Assembly: GCF_039543645.1 (NCBI RefSeq)
Contig: NZ_BAABKD010000008.1
Coordinates: 124,001 to 188,000, forward strand
Direction: 5' to 3'
DNA: 64,000 nt
Source of the DNA: Paenalcaligenes hermetiae
GTDB lineage: Bacteria > Pseudomonadota > Gammaproteobacteria > Burkholderiales > Burkholderiaceae_B
Positions within the stretch are counted from its first letter, which is position 1. Each line of letters opens with the position of its first letter. Shown here piece by piece: positions 8,397 through 16,246 of the stretch. The notes beneath the pieces were generated by a model. It saw only the letters and a list, made by a program, of their open reading frames with translations, did not search any database and was not told the DNA's origin. The translations under genes were made by a program, and so were the position numbers.

Positions 8397-9774
8397 GGGT
8401 TACCTCCACAGCGATACGACGTGAGCGGGGATCAAAAGCACGCTGTACGGCATCGGCAAATAAATTGGCAGCTAAAACCAATGCCAACAAAAACAAAAAA
8501 GCTCCAGTCAGATTCCACCAGATCATGGGATCACGCGACATTTCCAAACGTGCGGCGTCAATCATGGTGCCAAAAGAAGGCATGCTTGGATCCACCCCTA
8601 TGCCTAAATAAGACAGCACCGCTTCATACAGTACCAAGCCTGAAAACTCCAACACCAAGGTAATTAAAACCAAATGCATCAAATTGGGTAAAAGGTGTCG
8701 CCGCATGATCCCCCAAGAGCTAATCCCAAAGGCGCGCGCCGCTTGTACGTATTCCAGTTCACGCAGTTTTAAGGTTTCCGCGCGTAATAATCGGCATAAA
8801 CCCGACCAGCCTGTTAGCCCCAAAATCAAACATAACACCACCAAACGCAAGTCAGCCCGTGCTGCAACCGTATCAAAAAGCTCAGGATGCGTATCTATAT
8901 AGACCTGCATCATCAGTACACATGCAGCAATCAGCAGCACCCCGGGAATGGAAGTCAACGTGGTATAAATATACTGGATCACATCATCAACCCAGCCCTT
9001 AAAATACCCTGCCGCGATCCCAAAACCCAAAGCTGGCGGCAACATGGCTAATGTTGTCAACGTCCCAATCACTAAGGCCGTGCGTATGCTTTTTAATGAT
9101 TGAAAAATCACATCATTACCTGATCGGTCCGTGCCTAATACATAATAAAAGCGACTATAAATCAGCACCACAATGATTAAGCTAAATAAAAGCGTTAAGC
9201 TCCAATATAAGCTTCGCCACGGAAAAGCCGCATGACGCCGTCTTCCTTGCTGACACAGCCCATATAAAACTAAGGCCGTAAGTACAATAGCCGCCGCACT
9301 CCAAGCCGCCAGCTGCATGAGCTCATAATGATGTTGCTCTGTATTTTGAATTTGCAAAGCAGCATGCTCTAAACGCGGGAAATCACGTATCACCTGCCCA
9401 TCTTGAATCTGACTCTCTTTAAAAAACAAGTGCGTCGCCAAAGGAGCCGAGTAGCTGCGCTCTTTTTTCGCTAAAGCCGCCCAAGCCAATACATCATCCA
9501 GTACGGAGCGCGCCACAGGTGCATGGCGTACCTGAGTCTGGTTCTCTGTTGCGGGCAATACCGGCCGATAATGTATCGAGTCCAGCAGCCCAATAGTGAT
9601 AAAAAAACCCAATATGATCGCCGCCGCTAACGCCGATGGCGTATAAAACACACTTCGCCAGGCACGCGCTAAAGCAGGATGACGGCGCACATGCCAGATA
9701 TACACCGCCACCAGACCGACCATCAGCCATACAAACATATCGGTCCATAACAGAATAAATTTAGGCATAGACAT
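8389..9774 (-). CDS. Peptide ABC transporter permease, OppC/YejE-like, with an inserted periplasmic region
   Basis: This inner-membrane permease has the BPD_transp_1 core in its second half, including the EAA loop around YVQAARAFGISSWGIMRRHLLPN. It is about 460 residues, longer than E. coli YejE (341). The extra part is an N-terminal pair of membrane helices, a hydrophilic stretch (about 70-150) and another helix before the core. The preferred start overlaps the preceding stop as TGATG; a GTG one codon earlier is possible. It pairs with the upstream permease to form the channel. Confidence 0.88.
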   Translation of the reverse strand: MSMPKFILLWTDMFVWLMVGLVAVYIWHVRRHPALARAWRSVFYTPSALAAAIILGFFITIGLLDSIHYRPVLPATENQTQVRHAPVARSVLDDVLAWAALAKKERSYSAPLATHLFFKESQIQDGQVIRDFPRLEHAALQIQNTEQHHYELMQLAAWSAAAIVLTALVLYGLCQQGRRRHAAFPWRSLYWSLTLLFSLIIVVLIYSRFYYVLGTDRSGNDVIFQSLKSIRTALVIGTLTTLAMLPPALGFGIAAGYFKGWVDDVIQYIYTTLTSIPGVLLIAACVLMMQVYIDTHPELFDTVAARADLRLVVLCLILGLTGWSGLCRLLRAETLKLRELEYVQAARAFGISSWGIMRRHLLPNLMHLVLITLVLEFSGLVLYEAVLSYLGIGVDPSMPSFGTMIDAARLEMSRDPMIWWNLTGAFLFLLALVLAANLFADAVQRAFDPRSRRIAVEVTHA

Positions 9775-10751
9775 CACTCAAAGCGAACGCGGGGATCAGC
9801 TACGGTGTACGACACATCAGCTAGAATCAACCCCACAATATATAAGGCAGAGCCTAAAAATACCATTGCTCGCACGATGGATAAGTCTTGAGCATTAATG
9901 GCTTCGATGGTGTAACTGCCTAAACCAGGAATACCAAAAAAAGACTCAGAAATTAAACTACCCATAAATAGGAGCGGTATTGCTGAAACCGTGCCAGTTA
10001 AAATGGGCAAAAGCGCATTACGCAGCAGATGCTTGAATAAAACATAGGGCTCGGATAACCCCTTAGCTCTGGCCGTACGGATATAATCTTTGGCGATTTC
10101 TTCTAAAAACAAACTACGGTAAAAGCGAGACTCCGCCCCCAAACGTGATATCACACCTATTACGATGGGTAAAATCAAAAACCGTGTGGTATCCATGCCC
10201 TGCGTCCAGCCTGAATACGGTACCCAGCGCAATACTTTGGCAAATAGCCACTGCCCTGCAATGATATAAAATAGCCCCGAAATCGACAGTAATATCACAC
10301 ACAACACCACACCATAAAAATCGATACGGGTATGCCGAAAAAATACTAAAAATAACGAAAAGCTTACCGATGCAGCTAAGCCTAAGATAAATGTAGGCAC
10401 GGCCAATGCTAAGCTTGGCCCCATGCGATTTTTAATTTCTTGACTAATATCGTGACCACTATCCGAAAAACCAAAGTCCCAGCGTAATAAGGGCACAGAG
10501 CGTTCATAAAAAATAGTGTCTTGAACAACCGCCAAACCACTTTGTGCGGTATTGATAAACAAAGGTTTGTTATACCCGTGCTGCTCTTTCCACTGTTCAA
10601 TGGCTTCGGGTGATATACGCTGCCCCCCTATTGCTAAACGCGCCATATCATCAGGGGTATTTACCGCAAAAAACAACACAAAGGTTAATAAATTAACCCC
10701 TAATAGAACCAATACCCCATAGCCCAAGCGTCGCCATATATATCGTGCCAT
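9774..10751 (-). CDS. Peptide ABC transporter permease, OppB/YejB-like
   Basis: A 325-residue inner-membrane protein with the OppB-type start MARYIWRRLGYGVLVLLGVN, five further hydrophobic segments and an EAA loop (YIRTARAKGLSEPYVLFKHLLRNALLP). The C-terminal ADPRVRFE is typical of this family. It lies three bases after the substrate-binding lipoprotein gene and overlaps the next permease gene, so the four transporter genes form one transcript. Confidence 0.9.
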   Translation of the reverse strand: MARYIWRRLGYGVLVLLGVNLLTFVLFFAVNTPDDMARLAIGGQRISPEAIEQWKEQHGYNKPLFINTAQSGLAVVQDTIFYERSVPLLRWDFGFSDSGHDISQEIKNRMGPSLALAVPTFILGLAASVSFSLFLVFFRHTRIDFYGVVLCVILLSISGLFYIIAGQWLFAKVLRWVPYSGWTQGMDTTRFLILPIVIGVISRLGAESRFYRSLFLEEIAKDYIRTARAKGLSEPYVLFKHLLRNALLPILTGTVSAIPLLFMGSLISESFFGIPGLGSYTIEAINAQDLSIVRAMVFLGSALYIVGLILADVSYTVADPRVRFE

Positions 10752-10754
10752 GTT

Positions 10755-12926
10755 CTAGTGCTCCTGTTTTGCGATTTGTTTTTCTCGCTGGCGTACTAAG
10801 TGCCACGCTATACCTACTATGATGAATAACACTGCGCCCAACACCCACAAAGGCCACCAAACAGGTTGATTCCACTCGGCTTGCTTTTGTGCACGCAACG
10901 AAGCATCGATACGCAAATACTGCAGCGTGTTGCGCACCATTTGTGTTGGTTTGGCATTGGCTACCCACTGTTGATACACCCCCCCTGAATTAGGCACATA
11001 GCCAAACATCCACGGCGCATCCTTTTGTACAACAGCAACCATTTTTGCAATCACAGCATCTTTTTCTGGACCATCATCCAAATAGCGCATTTGTTCAAAC
11101 AGCGCATCATACTCGGGGCTTTGGTAGTTCGTTGCATTTTCACCCCCCCCATGGGCACGAGCATGCGGCCCATAGAGCAAAAATAAAAAGTTTTCCGCAT
11201 CAGGGTAATCCGCCACCCACCCCCACATAAACATTTGTGCAACCCCCCGCTGCATTTTATCTTGGAAGCGGTTGTAATCCGTGGCTCGAATTTCTAACTG
11301 GACCCCCAGCTGCTGCAATTGGCGCCGCATCCAATCCAGCATAGCACTCGAGCCCATGCCCCCAGCAGAATCAAAATACAAAATTAAAGGAGCACCTGTT
11401 TGCGCATCGCGCCCGTCAGGGTAACCCGCTTTCGCCAATAGAGCTTTTGCCTGATCAAGGGATTTTCTTTTTACTACCCCTTGTTCTAGCTCATAGACAT
11501 AAGGGTTATATCCCTGAGGTAAAGGTTGATAACCCCGCACCCCGGGGGGTAAAGGGCCATGGGCCACTTGAGCCTGATCATTTTGGAAAATGGTAACGAA
11601 CTGCTCCCAGTCAAAAGCAATACTAAGTGCTTGACGCAAATAACGATTTTTTTCTGCTTGCTCTGGTGTCTCGCCCGCCCCCACCACAGGGTCTAGCCAA
11701 TTAAAACCAAAATAAAATAATTGTGACTCTGCCAACGTGCGTAAGTCCAACCCCCTTTCTTTGTACAACGCCGCTTTTTCTGGTGAGTCCTCGGCTGCCA
11801 CGGTCATCGCCACACCATACTCACCCCGCTCTATTTGCGGAATATCATAATAACCTTGTAAAAATTTCCCTAGTAAAGGCACGGATTCTTTTTCTAGCTG
11901 AAAAACCACTTGATCAATAAAAGGGGTAGGCAAACCACAGTCTTTCAGTAACCCGGCGGCCTCATCGCCTGGCTCGCCCTCACAGGGGTAAGGCTCCCCC
12001 CTAAAATTGGGGTTGCGACTCAATACATGACGCCGATTGCGTATCGACTCCGTCAACATGTACGGTCCTGTGCCCACAGGCCACGTGTTCAAAGATAAAT
12101 CATGTTCTGCCATCTGTGGCTGGTGATAAAACCGATCCACCTCCCAAGGAATAGGCGCCGTAAACGTCATCGCCAACCAATAAGAAAACTGGGGATATTT
12201 ACCCTGCACACGAATGCGTAAGGTGAAATCATCCACAGCCTCCACCCCCTCAAATCCTATTTGACGTAAATCGAGCCATTGGGTCTTATCGAGCTGTTTT
12301 GATTTTTCTCTTAAGGCCTCGCCATAGGCTTGCATGCCTACGATATGCTCGGCTAAAAAAGCATAAATGGGCGAGACCACCCGCGGGCTCGCTAAACGCC
12401 GTAGGCCATACACATAATCATGCGCGGTCAGCTCTCGGGTCCCCATTTCCTGAAAATCCGTGATGGCGTATTTATTTTTAAGCTGCTCAGGGGTAATGGG
12501 ATAATACCGATATTGCCCAGCTTCATCTTTAGCAAAAGCGGGATGAGGTTGGTATAAGATGCCTTTTTTTAAAGGAATCTCATACACGCTTTGCGCTATC
12601 TGCTCGACAGGAGCATCTGCCGCAAGCCGTTGACCCGCGGCATCCAAATAATACGGCTCAACCACGCGCTCTGCAGTGCGAGCGATGAGCTCATAAGGCC
12701 GCTTTAAATAGTGATAACCATAAAGCGGCTCATAGATGGAATAAGTAAAAGGGGTTTCATCCGAAGAATAAGAGCTAGCCGGATCCAGGTATTTAGGAGA
12801 ACGCTGCGTAAAAGCCGTAAACAATATATTTTCTTGCGCTTGATCCGTTAAATAAGGGCTGTTAACGGCTTGTTGTCCACACGCAGCTAACAAAACAGCC
12901 CCAATCAAAAATAATATCAATCGCAT
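10755..12926 (-). CDS. Family 5 extracellular solute-binding lipoprotein with a C-terminal membrane helix
   Basis: The 723-residue protein has a lipoprotein signal (MRLILFLIGAVLLAAC, lipobox LAAC) and an SBP_bac_5 (DppA/OppA/YejA) fold. It should bind peptides or related solutes in the periplasm and deliver them to the permeases. Unusually, the C-terminus has a hydrophobic helix (WPLWVLGAVLFIIVGIAWHLV) followed by a basic tail, so it may be anchored at both ends. I start at the ATG at 12926 because the lipobox then lies at residue 16; the longer frame from 12962 would bury it. It overlaps the upstream nuclease gene by ten bases. Confidence 0.88.
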   Translation of the reverse strand: MRLILFLIGAVLLAACGQQAVNSPYLTDQAQENILFTAFTQRSPKYLDPASSYSSDETPFTYSIYEPLYGYHYLKRPYELIARTAERVVEPYYLDAAGQRLAADAPVEQIAQSVYEIPLKKGILYQPHPAFAKDEAGQYRYYPITPEQLKNKYAITDFQEMGTRELTAHDYVYGLRRLASPRVVSPIYAFLAEHIVGMQAYGEALREKSKQLDKTQWLDLRQIGFEGVEAVDDFTLRIRVQGKYPQFSYWLAMTFTAPIPWEVDRFYHQPQMAEHDLSLNTWPVGTGPYMLTESIRNRRHVLSRNPNFRGEPYPCEGEPGDEAAGLLKDCGLPTPFIDQVVFQLEKESVPLLGKFLQGYYDIPQIERGEYGVAMTVAAEDSPEKAALYKERGLDLRTLAESQLFYFGFNWLDPVVGAGETPEQAEKNRYLRQALSIAFDWEQFVTIFQNDQAQVAHGPLPPGVRGYQPLPQGYNPYVYELEQGVVKRKSLDQAKALLAKAGYPDGRDAQTGAPLILYFDSAGGMGSSAMLDWMRRQLQQLGVQLEIRATDYNRFQDKMQRGVAQMFMWGWVADYPDAENFLFLLYGPHARAHGGGENATNYQSPEYDALFEQMRYLDDGPEKDAVIAKMVAVVQKDAPWMFGYVPNSGGVYQQWVANAKPTQMVRNTLQYLRIDASLRAQKQAEWNQPVWWPLWVLGAVLFIIVGIAWHLVRQREKQIAKQEH

Positions 12927-13603
12927 TGTTTTCTCTGCCAACATTGTACCCGCCAGACCCACGGTGCCGTCGGGTTTTTATCCTGCCAAAGCCCACGCCT
13001 TGCTTTTTGTGCTTGCTCTTGAACCTGTATCAAAGACTTATCTCGCAAGTAGCGACCATTGCTCCCTGTATAAGCCCACGCCCACCCTTGCTCTACCATC
13101 ACCCGATTCGCCACACGCTGGTCAGGTAAGATCACATTACAAACATTACGCCCATAATGATCTTGCTCAAAGCACTCTAAACGCAAATGTTGATTTAATA
13201 CCATTTTTGCCAAAGCTTGTTGTGATTCCTCGGCAAAAGGCTGCCCCGGACGATCGGAACGCCCCTCGCTTTCGGGGGCATCAATATTTGCTAAGCGCAC
13301 CCGTTCTCGTTGCCCATTGACTTGAATATTAATGGTATCGCCATCGGCCACATGAGTGATCGGCCCCTCAAGCACAAAAGGGCCTTTGGCCCGCGTCACG
13401 GTGGTCGTGGAGGTACTTGTGCTGGAGTCCTCTGCCCAAAACCCACCTACTGCCGCTGCTAAAACAATGACCGCGCCAATGATCTTACCCAAAGGCGTGC
13501 GTAACCATTGTTTGAGTTTGGCATTAACAACAGTATTTACCTCTTTGTTGAGTTGCTTTTTTACAGAGTTAACTAATGATGACTTTGGCCGCCTACTTGC
13601 CAT
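12917..13603 (-). CDS. Membrane-anchored thermonuclease-family nuclease
   Basis: A 228-residue protein with one N-terminal membrane helix (about 38-57), a Ser/Thr-rich linker and a staphylococcal-nuclease-like domain (about 75-215). Catalytic positions are conserved: Arg in VRLANIDAPES, Glu in that same APES segment and Arg in HYGRNVCNV. Topology predicts a periplasmic Ca2+-dependent nuclease. Its stop overlaps the start of the transporter lipoprotein, so it appears to be the first gene of the peptide-transporter operon; a functional link is not obvious. Confidence 0.87.
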   Translation of the reverse strand: MASRRPKSSLVNSVKKQLNKEVNTVVNAKLKQWLRTPLGKIIGAVIVLAAAVGGFWAEDSSTSTSTTTVTRAKGPFVLEGPITHVADGDTINIQVNGQRERVRLANIDAPESEGRSDRPGQPFAEESQQALAKMVLNQHLRLECFEQDHYGRNVCNVILPDQRVANRVMVEQGWAWAYTGSNGRYLRDKSLIQVQEQAQKARRGLWQDKNPTAPWVWRVQCWQRKQCD

Positions 13604-13702
13604 ATGCGCCTACTTATTCCTAGGGATTAATCTTAACGCCTACAATTATAAGTGCTAAGCTCTCACAATACACTTTCCCCTGTAGAAAACACGGATTGCC
13701 TC

Positions 13703-14089
13703 ATGAACGCATCACTTCAAATCGCTATTGCTGCTTTTTTATTATTTATCGGGGTGGGTACGGGCGCTTTTGGTGCTCATGCTCTAACTGGCCTGGTGGA
13801 TATGAGCCTAATGGCTATTTGGCATACTGCCGTCTTATATTTGCTCGTACATGGTTTAGGTTTGTTTGCCGTGGCTGTCGCACAGTCACACCTGCAACCC
13901 AAACTCCAAACGCTCGCATTTAGCCTATTACTTTGCGGGACCTTGTTATTTTCAGGTAGCTTGTTTTTACTCGTGCTCAGTGGTCAGCGCTGGCTAGGCA
14001 TGATCACCCCCATAGGCGGCATACTGATGCTGGGCGGTTGGGTCAGCGTCGTCATTGCCGCCCTAAAGCAGTATCGCTTACAAAAATAA
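13703..14089 (+). CDS. DUF423 family membrane protein (YgdD-like)
   Basis: A 128-residue protein with four hydrophobic segments and the family's N-terminal GVGTGAFGAHAL motif, found in YgdD-type small membrane proteins of unknown function. The start at 13703 puts the first helix at the N-terminus; an in-frame TTG at 13652 would add 17 hydrophilic residues. It is divergent from the nuclease gene. Confidence 0.85.
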   Translation: MNASLQIAIAAFLLFIGVGTGAFGAHALTGLVDMSLMAIWHTAVLYLLVHGLGLFAVAVAQSHLQPKLQTLAFSLLLCGTLLFSGSLFLLVLSGQRWLGMITPIGGILMLGGWVSVVIAALKQYRLQK

Positions 14090-14174
14090 CGAAGGGTTAC
14101 CAATAAAACCCACCCGTTTTTTGCGCCTTCTTTAGCATAAAGCCATACTTTTTTTTTATCTCTAGGAGGCTTAT

Positions 14175-14777
14175 ATGGCTAAAGTACTGGTTTTATATTA
14201 TTCCGCTTACGGGCATATCGAAACCATGGCACAAGCCGTAGCTGAAGGCGCACGCTCAGCTGGCGCCCACGTCGACATTAAGCGGGTGCCAGAACTCGTC
14301 CCCGCGGACGTAGCACAGCGCTCCGGCTACAAAATGGATCAAGCGGCCCCCATCGCAACCGTCGAGGAGCTTTCCGCTTATGATGCGATCATTTTTGGCA
14401 CCGGTACGCGCTTTGGGCGGCTTAGCTCTCAAATGGCCAATTTTTTAGATCAGTGTGGTGGGCTCTGGGCAAAAGGCGCTCTTGAGGGTAAAGTAGGAAG
14501 TGCATTTACTTCTACGGCCACCCAGCATGGTGGCCAAGAGCTCACCTTGATGAGCTTAATTCCAAATATGCTACATTTTGGTATGGTCATTGTGGGGTTA
14601 CCCTACAGCTTTGATGGGCAGTCGCGTCTGGATGAAGTCACTGGTGGCACCCCCTATGGTGCCAGCACTATCGCCGGCGGCGACGGCTCACGCCAGCCAA
14701 GCGCCAATGAGCTTGCCGGTGCCCGCTATCAAGGCCATCATGTAGCACGTATTACACAGCAGCTACACGGCAAATAG
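14175..14777 (+). CDS. wrbA: NAD(P)H:quinone oxidoreductase, type IV
   Basis: A flavodoxin-fold FMN protein of 200 residues that reduces quinones by two electrons, protecting against redox cycling. The FMN phosphate loop is YYSAYGHIETMA. Further WrbA marks are FGTGTRFGRLSSQMANFLDQ, FTSTATQHGGQE and GGTPYGASTIAGGDGSRQPS. A near-perfect Shine-Dalgarno AGGAGG at 14164-14169 precedes the ATG. The downstream glutathione transferase starts nine bases after its stop, suggesting a two-gene quinone-detoxification operon. Confidence 0.95.
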   Translation: MAKVLVLYYSAYGHIETMAQAVAEGARSAGAHVDIKRVPELVPADVAQRSGYKMDQAAPIATVEELSAYDAIIFGTGTRFGRLSSQMANFLDQCGGLWAKGALEGKVGSAFTSTATQHGGQELTLMSLIPNMLHFGMVIVGLPYSFDGQSRLDEVTGGTPYGASTIAGGDGSRQPSANELAGARYQGHHVARITQQLHGK

Positions 14778-14786
14778 GAGAAAACA

Positions 14787-15779
14787 ATGGGCTTGCTCGT
14801 CAATGGACAATGGGTGGATCAATGGTATGACACAGATAGCACCCAAGGTGAGTTTCAGCGCGATATCTCGCAATTTAGAAACTGGATCACCCCTGACGGT
14901 AGCCCAGGCCCCACGGGTAAAGGCGGTTTTCCCGCTGTTAGCCAACGCTATATTCTATATGTGAGTCTAGCTTGCCCATGGGCGCATCGCACCCTTATTT
15001 TGCGCGAATTAAAAGGCTTGCAAGACCATATTGCCGTAGTGGTGGTAAACCCTTTAATGCAAGAGCACGGCTGGAGCTTTGAACCTGGACCTGGAGTCGA
15101 TCCCGACCCGGTGCTTCAGGCTAATTATCTCTACCAGCTCTATCAAAAAGCAGATCCACACTACACAGGCAGGGTTACCGTCCCCATGCTCTGGGACAGC
15201 ATGCAGCAAACCATTGTTAGCAATGAGTCGGCCGACATCATTCGTATGTTCAACCAGTCGTTTAATCAACTGGTACCAAATCATTATGACTATTACCCAG
15301 CAGCGCAACAATCCACTATCGACGCTATCAATGAACAGATCTACACAACCATTAATAATGGCGTCTATCAAGCAGGCTTTGCCACCTCCCAAAACGCTTA
15401 TGAAAAAGCTGTTACGACCCTATTCGCTCATTTAGATCTTCTGGAGCAGCGCCTGCAGGCACACCGTTATCTCTGCGGCGACCAAATCACAGAAGCCGAC
15501 TGGCGGCTTTTTACGACTCTAGTTCGTTTTGATGCCGTATATTACAGCCACTTTAAATGCAACCTGCGTCGGCTTGTGGATTATCCCAACCTCTGGGGCT
15601 ATGTGCGCGATTTATACCAGCAGCCAGGTATCGCTGCCACAGTCGACATGGATCACATTAAGCGCCATTATTACGCTAGCCACCCCACGATCAACCCCAC
15701 TGGGATTGTTCCCCTGGGCCCTATTATCGATTTTTCTCAACCCCATCATCGCGAACAGATGGAGCTCGCCGAAAAATAA
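14787..15779 (+). CDS. Xi-class glutathione transferase / glutathionyl-hydroquinone reductase
   Basis: This 330-residue protein has the catalytic motif CPWAHRTLILRELK of xi-class GSTs (E. coli YqjG), which remove glutathione from glutathionyl-hydroquinones using the active-site cysteine. The N-terminal region with FRNWITPDGSPGPTG and the later GRVTVPMLWD, SNESADIIRMFN and ITEADWRLFTTLVRFD are family signatures. It follows wrbA closely and probably works with it in quinone handling. Confidence 0.92.
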   Translation: MGLLVNGQWVDQWYDTDSTQGEFQRDISQFRNWITPDGSPGPTGKGGFPAVSQRYILYVSLACPWAHRTLILRELKGLQDHIAVVVVNPLMQEHGWSFEPGPGVDPDPVLQANYLYQLYQKADPHYTGRVTVPMLWDSMQQTIVSNESADIIRMFNQSFNQLVPNHYDYYPAAQQSTIDAINEQIYTTINNGVYQAGFATSQNAYEKAVTTLFAHLDLLEQRLQAHRYLCGDQITEADWRLFTTLVRFDAVYYSHFKCNLRRLVDYPNLWGYVRDLYQQPGIAATVDMDHIKRHYYASHPTINPTGIVPLGPIIDFSQPHHREQMELAEK

Positions 15780-15905
15780 TCGACAATATGCAATTGTTTT
15801 TCACCCTTTTTTGCTTCAGAGTGCTATAATAACTTTTTAGACGTTAAAGCACAGGGTTGCTTACGTCTTATTATTGATTTATTTGATCTCGTTGTTAAAC
15901 AATCC

Positions 15906-15934
15906 TTGACAACGACTTAAATCTTTAATAAAAT
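15906..15934 (+). promoter_or_regulatory. Strong sigma-70 promoter of the tRNA-Arg genes
   Basis: TTGACA at 15906-15911 and TAAAAT at 15929-15934 are separated by exactly 17 bases, and the first tRNA begins 11 bases after the -10 box. The surroundings are AT-rich, as expected for a stable-RNA promoter. Confidence 0.8.
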
Positions 15935-15945
15935 TTTATTTTTTA

Positions 15946-16022
15946 GCGGCTGTAGCTCAGTTGGATAGAGTACTTGGCTACGAACCAAGGGGTCGTGGGT
16001 TCGAATCCTGCCAGCCGCGCCA
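15946..16022 (+). tRNA. tRNA-Arg (anticodon ACG), copy 1
   Basis: The 77-base gene has acceptor stem GCGGCTG/CAGCCGC, encoded CCA at 16020-16022, anticodon stem CTTGG/CCAAG and anticodon loop CTACGAA, giving anticodon ACG. A34 is normally deaminated to inosine by TadA so one tRNA reads CGU, CGC and CGA. The T-stem is GTGGG/CCTGC. Confidence 0.97.
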
Positions 16023-16112
16023 TACATTTTAATTCTGTTAATCAAAACAGGATTATTATCTTTGTTATTGCTTAATACAAAAAACAAAGATACAATAACA
16101 ATAACGCTTTTA

Positions 16113-16189
16113 GCGGCTGTAGCTCAGTTGGATAGAGTACTTGGCTACGAACCAAGGGGTCGTGAGTTCGAATCTTGCCAGCCGCGCCA
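16113..16189 (+). tRNA. tRNA-Arg (anticodon ACG), copy 2
   Basis: Same sequence as the copy 167 bases upstream except for two T-stem changes, G to A in one arm and C to T in the other. These convert one G-C pair to A-U (positions 52:62), so the fold is kept. CCA is encoded. The 90-base spacer shows no clear second promoter, so the two are probably cut from one precursor ended by the hairpin just downstream. Confidence 0.97.
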
Positions 16190-16195
16190 TACACT

Positions 16196-16230
16196 AAAAA
16201 GCCTCGTTCATTTTTGAACGAGGCTTTTTT
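16196..16230. terminator. Bidirectional terminator between tRNA-Arg and fadD
   Basis: GCCTCGTTCA at 16201-16210 pairs with TGAACGAGGC at 16215-16224, with five A before and six T after. It ends the tRNA transcript in one direction and the long fatty-acid operon in the other. Confidence 0.92.
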
Positions 16231-16246
16231 ATTAATGGTTTTATTT

